Below are positions 1-7,110 of a stretch of DNA of 45,335 bases, one piece after another; the first letter of the stretch is position 1; each line of letters starts with the position of its first letter. Under the pieces are notes generated by a model. That model worked only from the letters and a program-made list of their open reading frames with translations. It was not told the DNA's origin and did no database searches. This DNA comes from an uncultured Dysgonomonas sp. GTDB taxonomy: Bacteria; Bacteroidota; Bacteroidia; Bacteroidales; Dysgonomonadaceae. Position numbers and translations under genes: made by a program. Location: contig CALKIV010000032.1 of NCBI GenBank assembly GCA_937995835.1, positions 1-45,335 of the forward strand. The letters are read 5' to 3'.

Positions 1-82
1 GTTAATAATTTATCATTTAGAGTAATGTACAAATATATGCTTTATCGTTGGAATAATGCTATATTAGGGTACAGAGATTTTA

Positions 83-139
83 AACCACGGAGGCACACAG
101 AGTAGCACGGAGTTTTTATATTTCAATCAACTCCGTGGT
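83..139. repeat. CCACGGAG-type palindromic intergenic element
   Basis: The stretch carries CCACGGAG, a related CACAGAG, CACGGAG and then the reverse complement CTCCGTGG at 131-138, so the outer arms can pair (ACCACGGAG with CTCCGTGGT) and an inner CACGGAGTT can pair with AACTCCGTG. Short repeats of this style are common in intergenic DNA of many environmental and gut bacteria. Flanking it, a 12-base string CTTTATCGTTGG occurs at 40-51 and again at 173-184. No gene is seen in 1-258, and no clear promoter match was found there. Confidence 0.55.
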
Positions 140-258
140 GAAATTGATAGATTCGCTAACACTATAATTATACTTTATCGTTGGATAATTGGGTTGACAA
201 TAGTACTTTTATTGAGTGAGAAGTCTATGTTGAGGTAAAATAAAATATTTAGACTAAT

Positions 259-801
259 ATGAGACTAGTGTTGAGCTTGAGCATTCTTGCATTGATAGCT
301 ACAGTTTTAGTGATTTACTATATTATTAAACTGATAAAACGAGAATGGGATTGGTATTCTTTTTCATTTTCAATGATTTTGACAATTTCATGTGCTGCAT
401 TATGGCTACATCGTCCAATTAAGGAGGAATACGTAAGGGCAAGAGTTACTGCTAGTAGCAAATACTCGATAAGTTATGTTATTAGATACTCCAAGTCAGT
501 AGGTCCCAAAGTTTCTTCTAGTTCAGCAAAAATGTATCTTGAGCTAAATGGAGAGAAGAAGGTGGTTAAATCCAGTATTATACTTAATAACGACTATGCT
601 AGTGGAGAAATTAATAAAAGACACTTTCTTGCTGTTTATGATTCGATAGATACAGAATACTGTGTGCTATTGTTCGATTATCCGATTAATGACAGCACAG
701 ACTATTATAAATATTTGGAACAACTAGGAAAAGAGCCTCTTGATTTGAGGAAAAGTCCTTGGCTCTCCAGTCTGTTGTATAATAGGTCTGATCACCAATG
801 A
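259..801 (+). CDS. Two-TM hypothetical protein, copy A of a tandem paralog pair
   Basis: The 180-residue product has two hydrophobic segments, about residues 3-24 and 33-50, followed by a soluble domain of about 125 residues rich in Tyr, Ser and Asn. I do not recognise the family. It is a close paralog of the protein at 1775-2314: hand alignment shows about 19 substitutions in the first 174 residues, then unrelated tails. Differences concentrate in residues 76-89, just after the membrane segments. The ATG sits in the same context (AATATGAGACTAG) in both copies, which supports the start. Together with the lipoprotein and the broken remnant downstream it may be one unit of a toxin-immunity array, with this protein as membrane-located immunity factor; that is inference from arrangement only. 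Confidence 0.75.
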   Translation: MRLVLSLSILALIATVLVIYYIIKLIKREWDWYSFSFSMILTISCAALWLHRPIKEEYVRARVTASSKYSISYVIRYSKSVGPKVSSSSAKMYLELNGEKKVVKSSIILNNDYASGEINKRHFLAVYDSIDTEYCVLLFDYPINDSTDYYKYLEQLGKEPLDLRKSPWLSSLLYNRSDHQ

Positions 802-873
802 GACAAAAGAAAATGCTCCATATCTTCATTACACTACAAATAGAGTTTACACCTTATATTAAAGCCATCGATA

Positions 874-1428
874 ATGAGCAAAATATATGTTTTTGTTATA
901 ATAATAGTATTATCTACTTCTTGTGGAATAGTAAAAAATAATTTTTGGGCTCCTCGTGGATTCACTTATAAATATACAGGAGAGTATAATGGAATAGATA
1001 GTTTAATAAATATTGATGGATATTTTGTAGCTACTGAACCTCTGAAAACTCTAAGTAGAGGAAAACCATATGATTCATATAGCTCATTTGCATTATATAA
1101 TAATGCTTTAGCGTATAATAATATGAGTGGCTATTGGGGAGTTTATGATATAAGAGGAGATACCATAGATATCCAATACATTGCTGACTCATATGTCGTT
1201 CAAGGTGCGACTAGTTATGCTACTAAATATTTGATAATATCGAAAAACGAATTGGAGGTGTTAGAGAAAAGTGGAATAAAAAACATCACGAAGACTGAGT
1301 ATTTTTCAAATCATATTTTACAAAGGAGTGATAGTAGTAGAATTATACCCAATTCATCTGATTGCCCTTGGTTAAAGAAAAAGTGGTTTTGGAAGAAAAG
1401 AGCGAAGAAAAGTAGCATTGAAGAATAG
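874..1428 (+). CDS. Small putative lipoprotein, unknown function
   Basis: The product is 184 residues. Its first 17 residues form a signal sequence ending in a lipobox-like LSTSCG, so Cys17 would be lipidated and the protein would sit on the periplasmic face of a membrane or on the cell surface. The mature part is Tyr/Ser/Ile rich with no family I recognise; the C-terminus is strongly basic (a KKKWFWKKRAKK stretch). It lies 72 bases after the first two-TM paralog, in the same orientation, and its tail overlaps the start of the degenerate remnant at 1422. Composition is clearly AT-rich, like the flanking paralogs and unlike kbl further right, which fits recently acquired DNA. Confidence 0.7.
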   Translation: MSKIYVFVIIIVLSTSCGIVKNNFWAPRGFTYKYTGEYNGIDSLINIDGYFVATEPLKTLSRGKPYDSYSSFALYNNALAYNNMSGYWGVYDIRGDTIDIQYIADSYVVQGATSYATKYLIISKNELEVLEKSGIKNITKTEYFSNHILQRSDSSRIIPNSSDCPWLKKKWFWKKRAKKSSIEE

Positions 1429-1747
1429 GTCAACGTAAATTCGATATAAATATTTTAGGAGATAACCTAGCTTTGCGTACTACCGGAGCCGGTTCTGGAC
1501 TAGTTGTTGGTGGAGGTTTGGATATATTACAACTGGAGAAGCAACTCTCTTTAGTGCTTTGATGGACGGTGCACGCAAAGATTTACTGAAATATAAGGGT
1601 AGTAATCTTCAGCATCTGGATCCTTAAAAAAACTTTCAGTACAATAAAGAATATTTCAGATATTCAATGGACCCCAAAAATATAAATTTCCAATACAATA
1701 ATTTGAAAAACTATAATCCTCCTGTTCAAAATTTACCTAAAAAATAA
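1422..1747 (+). pseudogene. Broken coding remnant (possible toxin C-terminus)
   Basis: One frame is open from 1422 to a TGA at 1560-1562 and reads ...LRTTGAGSGLVVGGGLDI. Around 1525 the protein-like reading moves to the next frame, giving TTGEATLFSALMDGARKDLL and continuing to a TAA at 1625-1627. The same frame then stays open and protein-like (KNFQYNKEYF..., Tyr/Asn rich) to a second TAA at 1745-1747. One frameshift plus one in-frame stop therefore disrupt what looks like a single gene end of about 105 codons. It has no plausible start of its own and ends 27 bases before the second two-TM paralog, the position expected of a toxin module before its immunity gene. The family is not recognised. 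Confidence 0.5.
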
Positions 1748-1774
1748 AGTTAATAATTTATACTATAAAGGAAT

Positions 1775-2314
1775 ATGAGACTAGTGTTGAGCTTAAGCAT
1801 TCTTGCATTGATAGCTATAGTTTTAGTGATTTACTACATTATCAAACTGGTAAAGCGAGAAATGGATTGGTATTCTTTTTCTTTTTTAATGGTTCTTACT
1901 ATCTCATGTGCTACAATGTGGTTATATCGTCCAATTAAGGAGGAATACGTAAGAGCAAGAGTTACTGCTAATAGCAAATACTCGATAAGTTATGTTATTG
2001 AATATTCTAAGTATTTAGGTCCTGGTGTATCTTCAAGATGGGCAAAAATGTATCTTGAGCTAAATGGCGAGAAGAAGGTGATTGAATCCAGTATTATACT
2101 TAATAACGACTATGATAGTGGAGAAATTAATAAAAGACACTTCCTTGCTGTTTATGATTCGATAGATACAGAATACTGTGTGCTATTGTTCGATTATCCG
2201 ATTAATGACAGCACAGACTATTATAAATATTTGGAACAACTAGAAAAAGAGCCTCTTGATTTGAGGAAAAGTCCTTGGCTCTCTAGTCTGTTGTATAAGG
2301 AAGATGAAGAATGA
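1775..2314 (+). CDS. Two-TM hypothetical protein, copy B of the paralog pair
   Basis: The 179-residue product is the paralog of the protein at 259-801, with the same two N-terminal membrane segments (about 3-24 and 33-50) and the same soluble domain. Residues 90-174 are almost unchanged between copies, while residues 76-89 differ at about half of the positions, several charge-changing (R/E, K/G, SS/RW). The last five residues (KEDEE) are acidic and unrelated to copy A. The gene begins 27 bases after the broken remnant, so they were probably co-transcribed before decay. An immunity or specificity role is possible but unproven. I see no known Pfam-type signature. Confidence 0.75.
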   Translation: MRLVLSLSILALIAIVLVIYYIIKLVKREMDWYSFSFLMVLTISCATMWLYRPIKEEYVRARVTANSKYSISYVIEYSKYLGPGVSSRWAKMYLELNGEKKVIESSIILNNDYDSGEINKRHFLAVYDSIDTEYCVLLFDYPINDSTDYYKYLEQLEKEPLDLRKSPWLSSLLYKEDEE

Positions 2315-2327
2315 GCCTATTAATCAC

Positions 2328-2426
2328 TTTCGCTCGCGCGGACGTCTCGTCCGTGTGTCTTTTTCGATCAATATATTTATTTATAAACAATTGAAATACA
2401 CGGATGAGACGTCCGCGCGAGCGAAA
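2328..2426. repeat. Long perfect-stem palindrome with 29-bp arms
   Basis: The left arm 2328-2356 and right arm 2398-2426 are reverse complements at 28 of 29 positions. The arm core is GCTCGCGCGGACGTCTC, far more GC-rich than its surroundings, and the intervening 41 bases are AT-rich. It starts 13 bases after the stop of the second paralog. It could end its transcript, although a short U-run follows only at 2430-2437. It more likely belongs to the family of dispersed GC-rich intergenic palindromes of Bacteroidota. Confidence 0.7.
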
Positions 2427-2448
2427 CTCCTTTTTTTGCGTCAGCCTT

Positions 2449-2532
2449 GCGTGAGGGATAGAAGCAAGTAGCCCACAGCCCTTTCAGGGCGAGGACTACT
2501 GCGGATAGCCCGACGCGAAGGGGCACGCCCGC
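2449..2532. repeat. Dispersed intergenic repeat, copy 1 (second copy at 37286-37373)
   Basis: About 84 bases, from GCGTGAGGGAT through AGTAGCCCACAGCCC, AGGGCGAGGACTACTGCG and AGCCCGAC to GGGGCACGCCC, recur at 37286-37373 in the same orientation with scattered differences. The short reading frames through both copies give low-complexity Arg/Ser/Pro peptides without start context, so I do not treat them as genes. Read on the minus strand the unit can fold into stems (AGTAGTCC with GGGCTACT, inner CCCT-GAAA-GGG) that persist in the other copy. Confidence 0.7.
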
Positions 2533-2669
2533 ATAAGTTAAAAGTAATGAGTAACGAGTTGAACGTCTTTTGCTCGAAAAAAATCGACAAGCCTCTAGCA
2601 TCTCCCCTTCCTTGGGAGGGGGGCAAGGGGAGGTATCAGTTCAAAACTCATTAATGCTTTTGACTCTAA

Positions 2670-2687
2670 ACTTATAACTCAAAACTT
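2670..2687. repeat. 18-bp dispersed AT-rich repeat (inverted copy at 10179-10196)
   Basis: ACTTATAACTCAAAACTT here is the exact reverse complement of 10179-10196. A looser relative (AACTTATAACTAAAAAC) lies just before murA at about 20214-20230. All three sites are intergenic. The sequence has no hairpin of its own and no obvious function. Confidence 0.5.
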
Positions 2688-2692
2688 TTTTA

Positions 2693-2700
2693 TACCTTTG
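2693..2700 (+). promoter_or_regulatory. Candidate -7 element of the kbl-tdh operon
   Basis: TACCTTTG matches the Bacteroidota -7 consensus TAnnTTTG and lies 33 bases before the kbl ATG. No TTTG was found at the usual 19-21 base distance upstream, so this is a partial match. Confidence 0.4.
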
Positions 2701-2732
2701 ATCAACTAAAAAACAATTCCAAAAATAGAACT

Positions 2733-3929
2733 ATGAGCAGATACAAAGTATTTCAAGAACATTTGCAAAAAGAGATTTCGACCATCAAGTCGTCAGGCCT
2801 TTACAAAGAGGAACGAGTGATCACCTCACCTCAAAAATCGCAAATAGAAATAAGCACCGGAGAACGAGTTTTGAATTTTTGTGCCAACAACTATCTTGGG
2901 CTTTCAGACAGCAAAGAACTGATAGAGGCAGCAAAGTCGGCACTGGATTCGCATGGCTACGGCATGTCGTCGGTGCGTTTTATCTGTGGTACACAGGATC
3001 TGCACAAGCAATTGGAACAGATCATTGCTCAGTTTTTTGGCACAGAAGATACCATCCTTTATGCTTCGTGTTTCGATGCCAATGGTGGAGTCTTTGACCC
3101 TCTGCTGACCGAAGAAGATGCCATCATTTCGGATGCGCTAAACCATGCATCCATCATCGACGGGGTTCGTCTTTGCAAGGCTAAGCGTTACAGATATGCC
3201 AATGCTGATATGAAAGATTTGGAAAAACAACTACAAGACGCACAAGCACAACGCTATAGAGTGATTGTGACCGATGGCGTATTCTCAATGGATGGCAACG
3301 TGGCTCCATTGGACAAAATATATGCACTTGCCGAAAAATACGATGCCATGATCATGGTAGACGAATCGCACTCGGCGGGTGTGGTGGGAAAAACCGGACG
3401 AGGAACCACCGAACTTTATAACCTGAAAGGACAAGTGGAAATCATCACCGGCACACTGGGCAAAGCCTTTGGAGGTGCTATCGGTGGCTTTACTACTGGC
3501 AAAAGGGAGATCGTCGAGATGCTTCGTCAACGTTCGCGCCCTTATCTTTTCTCCAACTCTATCCCTCCGATGGTGGCAGCTGCGGGCATCAAAGCCTTTC
3601 AGATGTTGAGCGAATCGAACAAGTTGCAAGATCAGTTGCACGAAAACACCTGCTACTTTGTAAGCCAAATGAAGGCTGCCGGGTTTGACATCAAGCCTAC
3701 CGAATCATCTATCTGCGCCGTAATGCTTTACGATGCACAACTATCGCAAGATGTGGCTGCCCGACTGCAAGAAGAGGGTATCTACGTCACAGGCTTCTTC
3801 TTCCCTGTGGTGCCTAGAAACGAGGCGCGCATTCGTGTGCAACTATCGGCTGGACACACCAGAGAGCAACTAGACCAATGTATTGCTGCCTTCACGAAGG
3901 TGGCAAAAGAGTTGAAAATAATAGCCTAA
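2733..3929 (+). CDS. kbl: Glycine C-acetyltransferase (2-amino-3-ketobutyrate CoA ligase)
   Basis: This PLP enzyme of the alpha-oxoamine synthase family cleaves 2-amino-3-ketobutyrate with CoA to glycine and acetyl-CoA in the cytoplasm, the second step of threonine breakdown. The 398-residue length equals the usual Kbl length. Visible marks are NFCANNYLGLS near residue 48, the substrate/PLP region SFDANGG-like SCFDANGG at 112-119, DESHSAG near 210 and the PLP-lysine motif TGTLGKAFGG with Lys244. The next gene, 13 bases downstream, supplies the preceding threonine dehydrogenase step, which argues for Kbl over the related biotin (BioF) or sphingolipid (SPT) enzymes that share the fold. The ATG at 2733 has an A-rich upstream leader. 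Confidence 0.95.
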   Translation: MSRYKVFQEHLQKEISTIKSSGLYKEERVITSPQKSQIEISTGERVLNFCANNYLGLSDSKELIEAAKSALDSHGYGMSSVRFICGTQDLHKQLEQIIAQFFGTEDTILYASCFDANGGVFDPLLTEEDAIISDALNHASIIDGVRLCKAKRYRYANADMKDLEKQLQDAQAQRYRVIVTDGVFSMDGNVAPLDKIYALAEKYDAMIMVDESHSAGVVGKTGRGTTELYNLKGQVEIITGTLGKAFGGAIGGFTTGKREIVEMLRQRSRPYLFSNSIPPMVAAAGIKAFQMLSESNKLQDQLHENTCYFVSQMKAAGFDIKPTESSICAVMLYDAQLSQDVAARLQEEGIYVTGFFFPVVPRNEARIRVQLSAGHTREQLDQCIAAFTKVAKELKIIA

Positions 3930-3942
3930 GAATCGAGAAAAG

Positions 3943-4890
3943 ATGAAACGAATCCTGATTGTAGGAAGTACGGGACAAATAGGCTCGGAATTGAGTGTGA
4001 AATTACGCTCGGAATACGGAACAGACAATGTGGTATGTGGATATTATAAACCACCCTACCCTGCCCACTTTTTTGAGAGTGGACCAACAGCCGAAATAGA
4101 TGCCACAGATGCCAATCAGATAGCCGAAGTGGTGAAAAAATATAAAATAGATGCCATCTTCAACCTCGCCGCCATCCTATCGGTGGTGGCAGAGAAGAAC
4201 CCAAAACTGGGTTGGGATGTAGGCATCAACAGCTTGATCAATTGCTTGGAGGTCAGCAAAGAGTTTGGATGCAGTCTCTTCACCCCTAGTTCCATCGGAG
4301 CTTTTGGCGAAAACACACCCAAAGACAAAACTCCACAAGACACCATTCAACGCCCATCCACCATCTATGGCATCACCAAGGTGACAGGCGAATTGCTGAG
4401 CGACTACTACCACAAACGTTGGGCAGTGGACACTCGTTCGGTGCGCTTTCCGGGTCTGATCTCTTACGTGACGCCTCCCGGTGGAGGAACAACGGACTAC
4501 GCTGTGGAAATTTTCTACAATGCTGTCAGGGGCGAAGACTTTGTGTGCCCTGTGCAAGCCGGCACGTTTATGGATATGATGTATATGCCTGATGCGCTGA
4601 ATGCTTGCGTACAGCTGATGGAAGCCAATCCTGAAAAATTGGTACATCGCAACTCGTTCAACATTGCTTCCATGAGCTTCGATCCCGAGATGATCTACAA
4701 AACGATCCAACAGCATTGCCCTGACTTCAAAATGACGTATGAGATAGATCCTATCAAGCAAGCCATTGCCAACTCGTGGCCCAACTCGCTAGACGACACT
4801 TGCGCCCGTGAAGAATGGGGATGGAAACCGGAGTATGATTTGGAATCTATGGCAAAAGATATGCTGGAGAAGTTGGCACATCACAAATAA
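3943..4890 (+). CDS. Epimerase-type L-threonine 3-dehydrogenase
   Basis: The 315-residue protein is a short-chain (extended SDR) NAD-dependent oxidoreductase: GSTGQIG at residues 8-14 binds NAD, and Tyr142/Lys146 in YGITK form the catalytic pair. This is the UDP-galactose-4-epimerase-like threonine dehydrogenase class, distinct from the zinc-dependent Tdh of E. coli. It would oxidise threonine to 2-amino-3-ketobutyrate, which the enzyme encoded 13 bases upstream converts to glycine and acetyl-CoA. Gene pairing is the strongest argument for this substrate; by sequence alone a sugar-nucleotide epimerase could be considered. Translation starts at the ATG of MKRILIVGSTGQIG. The transcript runs into the hairpin at 4912-4957. 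Confidence 0.9.
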   Translation: MKRILIVGSTGQIGSELSVKLRSEYGTDNVVCGYYKPPYPAHFFESGPTAEIDATDANQIAEVVKKYKIDAIFNLAAILSVVAEKNPKLGWDVGINSLINCLEVSKEFGCSLFTPSSIGAFGENTPKDKTPQDTIQRPSTIYGITKVTGELLSDYYHKRWAVDTRSVRFPGLISYVTPPGGGTTDYAVEIFYNAVRGEDFVCPVQAGTFMDMMYMPDALNACVQLMEANPEKLVHRNSFNIASMSFDPEMIYKTIQQHCPDFKMTYEIDPIKQAIANSWPNSLDDTCAREEWGWKPEYDLESMAKDMLEKLAHHK

Positions 4891-4911
4891 TATTGTGATC
4901 AAAAGATTGAG

Positions 4912-4957
4912 AATCAGGCTACATCGTTTTTTCTTAAAAATATGGTGTAGCTTGATT
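4912..4957 (+). repeat. Hairpin element, copy 1 (left of the acyltransferase gene)
   Basis: AATCAGGCTACATC pairs with GGTGTAGCTTGATT as a 14-bp stem with two G-U pairs on the plus-strand RNA, enclosing a T-then-A-rich loop. A near copy lies at 6205-6247, on the other side of the acyltransferase gene. It follows the threonine operon by 21 bases, so termination is possible, but the U-run after the stem is poor. Confidence 0.6.
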
Positions 4958-5105
4958 ACTTTTGAGGTGATTGAGAGTAACAAAAAAATCTCTTTCGAAG
5001 GGAAAAGAAACACTATTGCTCCCTAAAGGTATTGAAAATTCAAATACTATATTTTCTCTGAGAGTTATGAATGCTGACTATTCATAATCTTACACTTTGA
5101 TTGAA

Positions 5106-5136
5106 TTTGCTCATATATTAATAGTTTTTATATTTG
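5106..5136 (+). promoter_or_regulatory. Full Bacteroidota-type promoter of the acyltransferase gene
   Basis: TTTG at 5106-5109 is followed by exactly 19 bases and then TATATTTG at 5129-5136, a complete match to the -33/-7 consensus. Transcription should begin near 5142, which lies inside the first possible ATG (5141), so translation most likely begins at the ATG at 5153 with a leader of about 10 bases. Confidence 0.65.
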
Positions 5137-5152
5137 TAGAATGCATACTAAA

Positions 5153-6175
5153 ATGGACTCCTCGATAATAAAGTATCTTCGTTTCCCTCTCATCGTGGGT
5201 ATTGTTGCTATACATGCATACCATCTAGATATTTCTTTTAACCCACAGCTATCTATCTTTAATCATATCCAATATTTCTTTTCTCAAATGCTGGGACGAA
5301 TTTCTGTCCCTTTATTTTTCTTTTTTTCTGGATATTTATTCTTCTACAAAAAAGATACTTTCAATAAAGAGATTTATCTTAAACAGGTGAAGAAACGTTT
5401 TTGGAGTTTATTCATTCCATATATATTTTGGATAAGCTTATACATCCTTTTTATATCCCTTTTTGATCACAATACATTTTCAGCATACTACAAAGATGGT
5501 TTTACCCTCACCACGTTTTTAAAATCTTATTGGAATCTTATTAGTGGCTCTATGCCTTTGTTATACCCCCTTTGGTTTCTGAGAGATTTAATGATTCTAT
5601 GCATATTAACCCCACTGATATACTTACTGGTTAAAAAAGTCAAATTGTTGTTGATTTTCATTTTATTAGTTTGGTGGTATCTTGACATATTTAATTATCC
5701 TGGATTTAGAAGTATTTCTGTTCTATTCTTTGTTTCAGGTGCATACCTGTCAATAAATAAGCTTTCGTTTTCAGCCCTTATCAGAAAAGTTCCGTTATCT
5801 ATACTATTACCACTATGCATCTTTTTTGTAGGATTTGATTTATATTATTCTATTATAAACTCTACAATTAATAAAACTTGCATTCTCATACTCATAGTTG
5901 TGGTTTTGAGGATATCAATTGCCTCATTAGATCGATTTGAGATTAATAAAGTATTATTGACACTGTCTTCCTCTAGTTTTTTTGTATATATAGTACATGA
6001 ACCTGTGTTGAATTTTGCTAGATCTTATTTAGCAGGAATTATGGTTCCTATTAAATACACTATTTATTATTTTTCTTGTATTCTGCTGACATTGATTATT
6101 AGTGTTGCAGCATATTTACTACTAAAGAAGATAGCTCCTAGAGCTTTAAATTTTGTTCTTGGAAATAGAAATTGA
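5153..6175 (+). CDS. Acyltransferase family 3 integral membrane protein
   Basis: The protein (340 residues from the preferred start) is almost entirely hydrophobic, with about ten predicted membrane segments. It has the family-3 opening: a basic/aromatic start (IKYLRFPLIVGIVAIHAYH), a conserved His in the first helix, and a FFFFSGYLFF segment followed by a Lys/Arg-rich loop (KKRFWSLFIPYIFW). Such enzymes move acetyl or other acyl groups from cytoplasmic donors onto exported sugars of O-antigen, capsule or similar polymers; the acceptor cannot be told here. ATG 5141 would place the start upstream of the expected transcription start, so 5153 is chosen. It stands alone, is AT-rich compared with the threonine genes, and is bracketed by copies of one hairpin, which suggests transfer as a cassette. 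Confidence 0.85.
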   Translation: MDSSIIKYLRFPLIVGIVAIHAYHLDISFNPQLSIFNHIQYFFSQMLGRISVPLFFFFSGYLFFYKKDTFNKEIYLKQVKKRFWSLFIPYIFWISLYILFISLFDHNTFSAYYKDGFTLTTFLKSYWNLISGSMPLLYPLWFLRDLMILCILTPLIYLLVKKVKLLLIFILLVWWYLDIFNYPGFRSISVLFFVSGAYLSINKLSFSALIRKVPLSILLPLCIFFVGFDLYYSIINSTINKTCILILIVVVLRISIASLDRFEINKVLLTLSSSSFFVYIVHEPVLNFARSYLAGIMVPIKYTIYYFSCILLTLIISVAAYLLLKKIAPRALNFVLGNRN

Positions 6176-6204
6176 TTTGTACCTATTTATAACTTAAAAT
6201 ACAT

Positions 6205-6247
6205 AATCAGGCTATATCGTTTTTTTTTAATATGGTGTAGCTTGATT
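6205..6247 (+). repeat. Hairpin element, copy 2 (right of the acyltransferase gene)
   Basis: AATCAGGCTATATC pairs with GGTGTAGCTTGATT. It differs from the copy at 4912-4957 by one arm change (C to T), which turns a C-G pair into U-G so the plus-strand stem is kept, and by a slightly shorter loop. It begins 29 bases after the acyltransferase stop and ends 35 bases before the next start. Confidence 0.6.
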
Positions 6248-6282
6248 GCATTTTTAGAACAAACATACATATAACACAAACG

Positions 6283-7086
6283 ATGAAGAAAACACTAAAA
6301 CAACACAGCAAGAAGATACTGATTGCCTTAGCTGTGATAGCCATTGTTTATGTGGGATACAACTACACGCAACCTCCTATCAGCATTAGCTTTGAGAGAA
6401 CGGATAAGTATGCTCCAAAATTTGCTCTTATCAATAGAGATTCCATAGGGGTGTATATTCCTTATATTCTGACAGTGAAAAATCATCGCTTTGCCAAAGA
6501 AGAATATAATGGCATAATAGATGCCAAAGATAAAGACTGGCGCATTTTAAACAATAATGATGCTAACCTATCGTACGACAAAAGGGGGCAAACCAAAGAA
6601 GAGCGACGAAACATCAGAAATGAAGAAAATATTTGCAAGCAACTATCAAACATCCCCGACCAGCTCTACAGAGCAATCATCAGAACCGATTATGAAATCA
6701 TTCCACTCTGCTCGCAAGAGTTTATTTTCTACACGCTCCATTTGTATAGCTTCCAAGAGATGAAGATCGCTAGATCGGACTTTAAATATAGGGAATATCG
6801 CAACCAGTTGGATCTGCTTGATCAGAGTTTGCCCATCTCCATTGCCCACCTCAATGTAGACAGTCTCTACCAGTCTGATCAGATGAAGCCTATCGCCGTA
6901 TTTCTAAAGAAGCCCTACACAGCATGTCCACGATATGTTAAATACGACAGCATGTCCGGCGACAATCCAATTTATGTCAATTATAAAGACTCTGTGGAAG
7001 CCCGAGGGTTGACCGATCCGAAAGACATAGCAGAATATCTATGGGATGTTTTGGGCACAGACCCTGTGTTCAATCCTTCAGAATAA
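6283..7086 (+). CDS. Membrane-anchored hypothetical protein
   Basis: The 267-residue protein has a Lys-rich N-terminus, one hydrophobic anchor at about residues 12-29 (ILIALAVIAIVYVGYNY) and a periplasmic-type soluble remainder. No domain is recognised. A charged stretch near residues 100-115 (KRGQTKEERRNIRNEENI) may be helical. The C-terminal half holds scattered Tyr-Asp and Pro-rich loops. The lack of Cys before the mature part argues against a lipoprotein, and the anchor is not followed by a convincing signal-peptidase site, so it is probably tethered. It stands alone between a hairpin and a strong shared terminator. Confidence 0.75.
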   Translation: MKKTLKQHSKKILIALAVIAIVYVGYNYTQPPISISFERTDKYAPKFALINRDSIGVYIPYILTVKNHRFAKEEYNGIIDAKDKDWRILNNNDANLSYDKRGQTKEERRNIRNEENICKQLSNIPDQLYRAIIRTDYEIIPLCSQEFIFYTLHLYSFQEMKIARSDFKYREYRNQLDLLDQSLPISIAHLNVDSLYQSDQMKPIAVFLKKPYTACPRYVKYDSMSGDNPIYVNYKDSVEARGLTDPKDIAEYLWDVLGTDPVFNPSE

Positions 7087-7110
7087 AGATTGAGTCCGAA
7101 ACCATAAAAA

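Noticed and set aside
2377..2626. Two overlapping minus-strand frames of 74 and 61 codons
   Set aside because: They run through the palindrome and the dispersed repeat; the peptides are low-complexity and recur as repeat translation, not as a gene.
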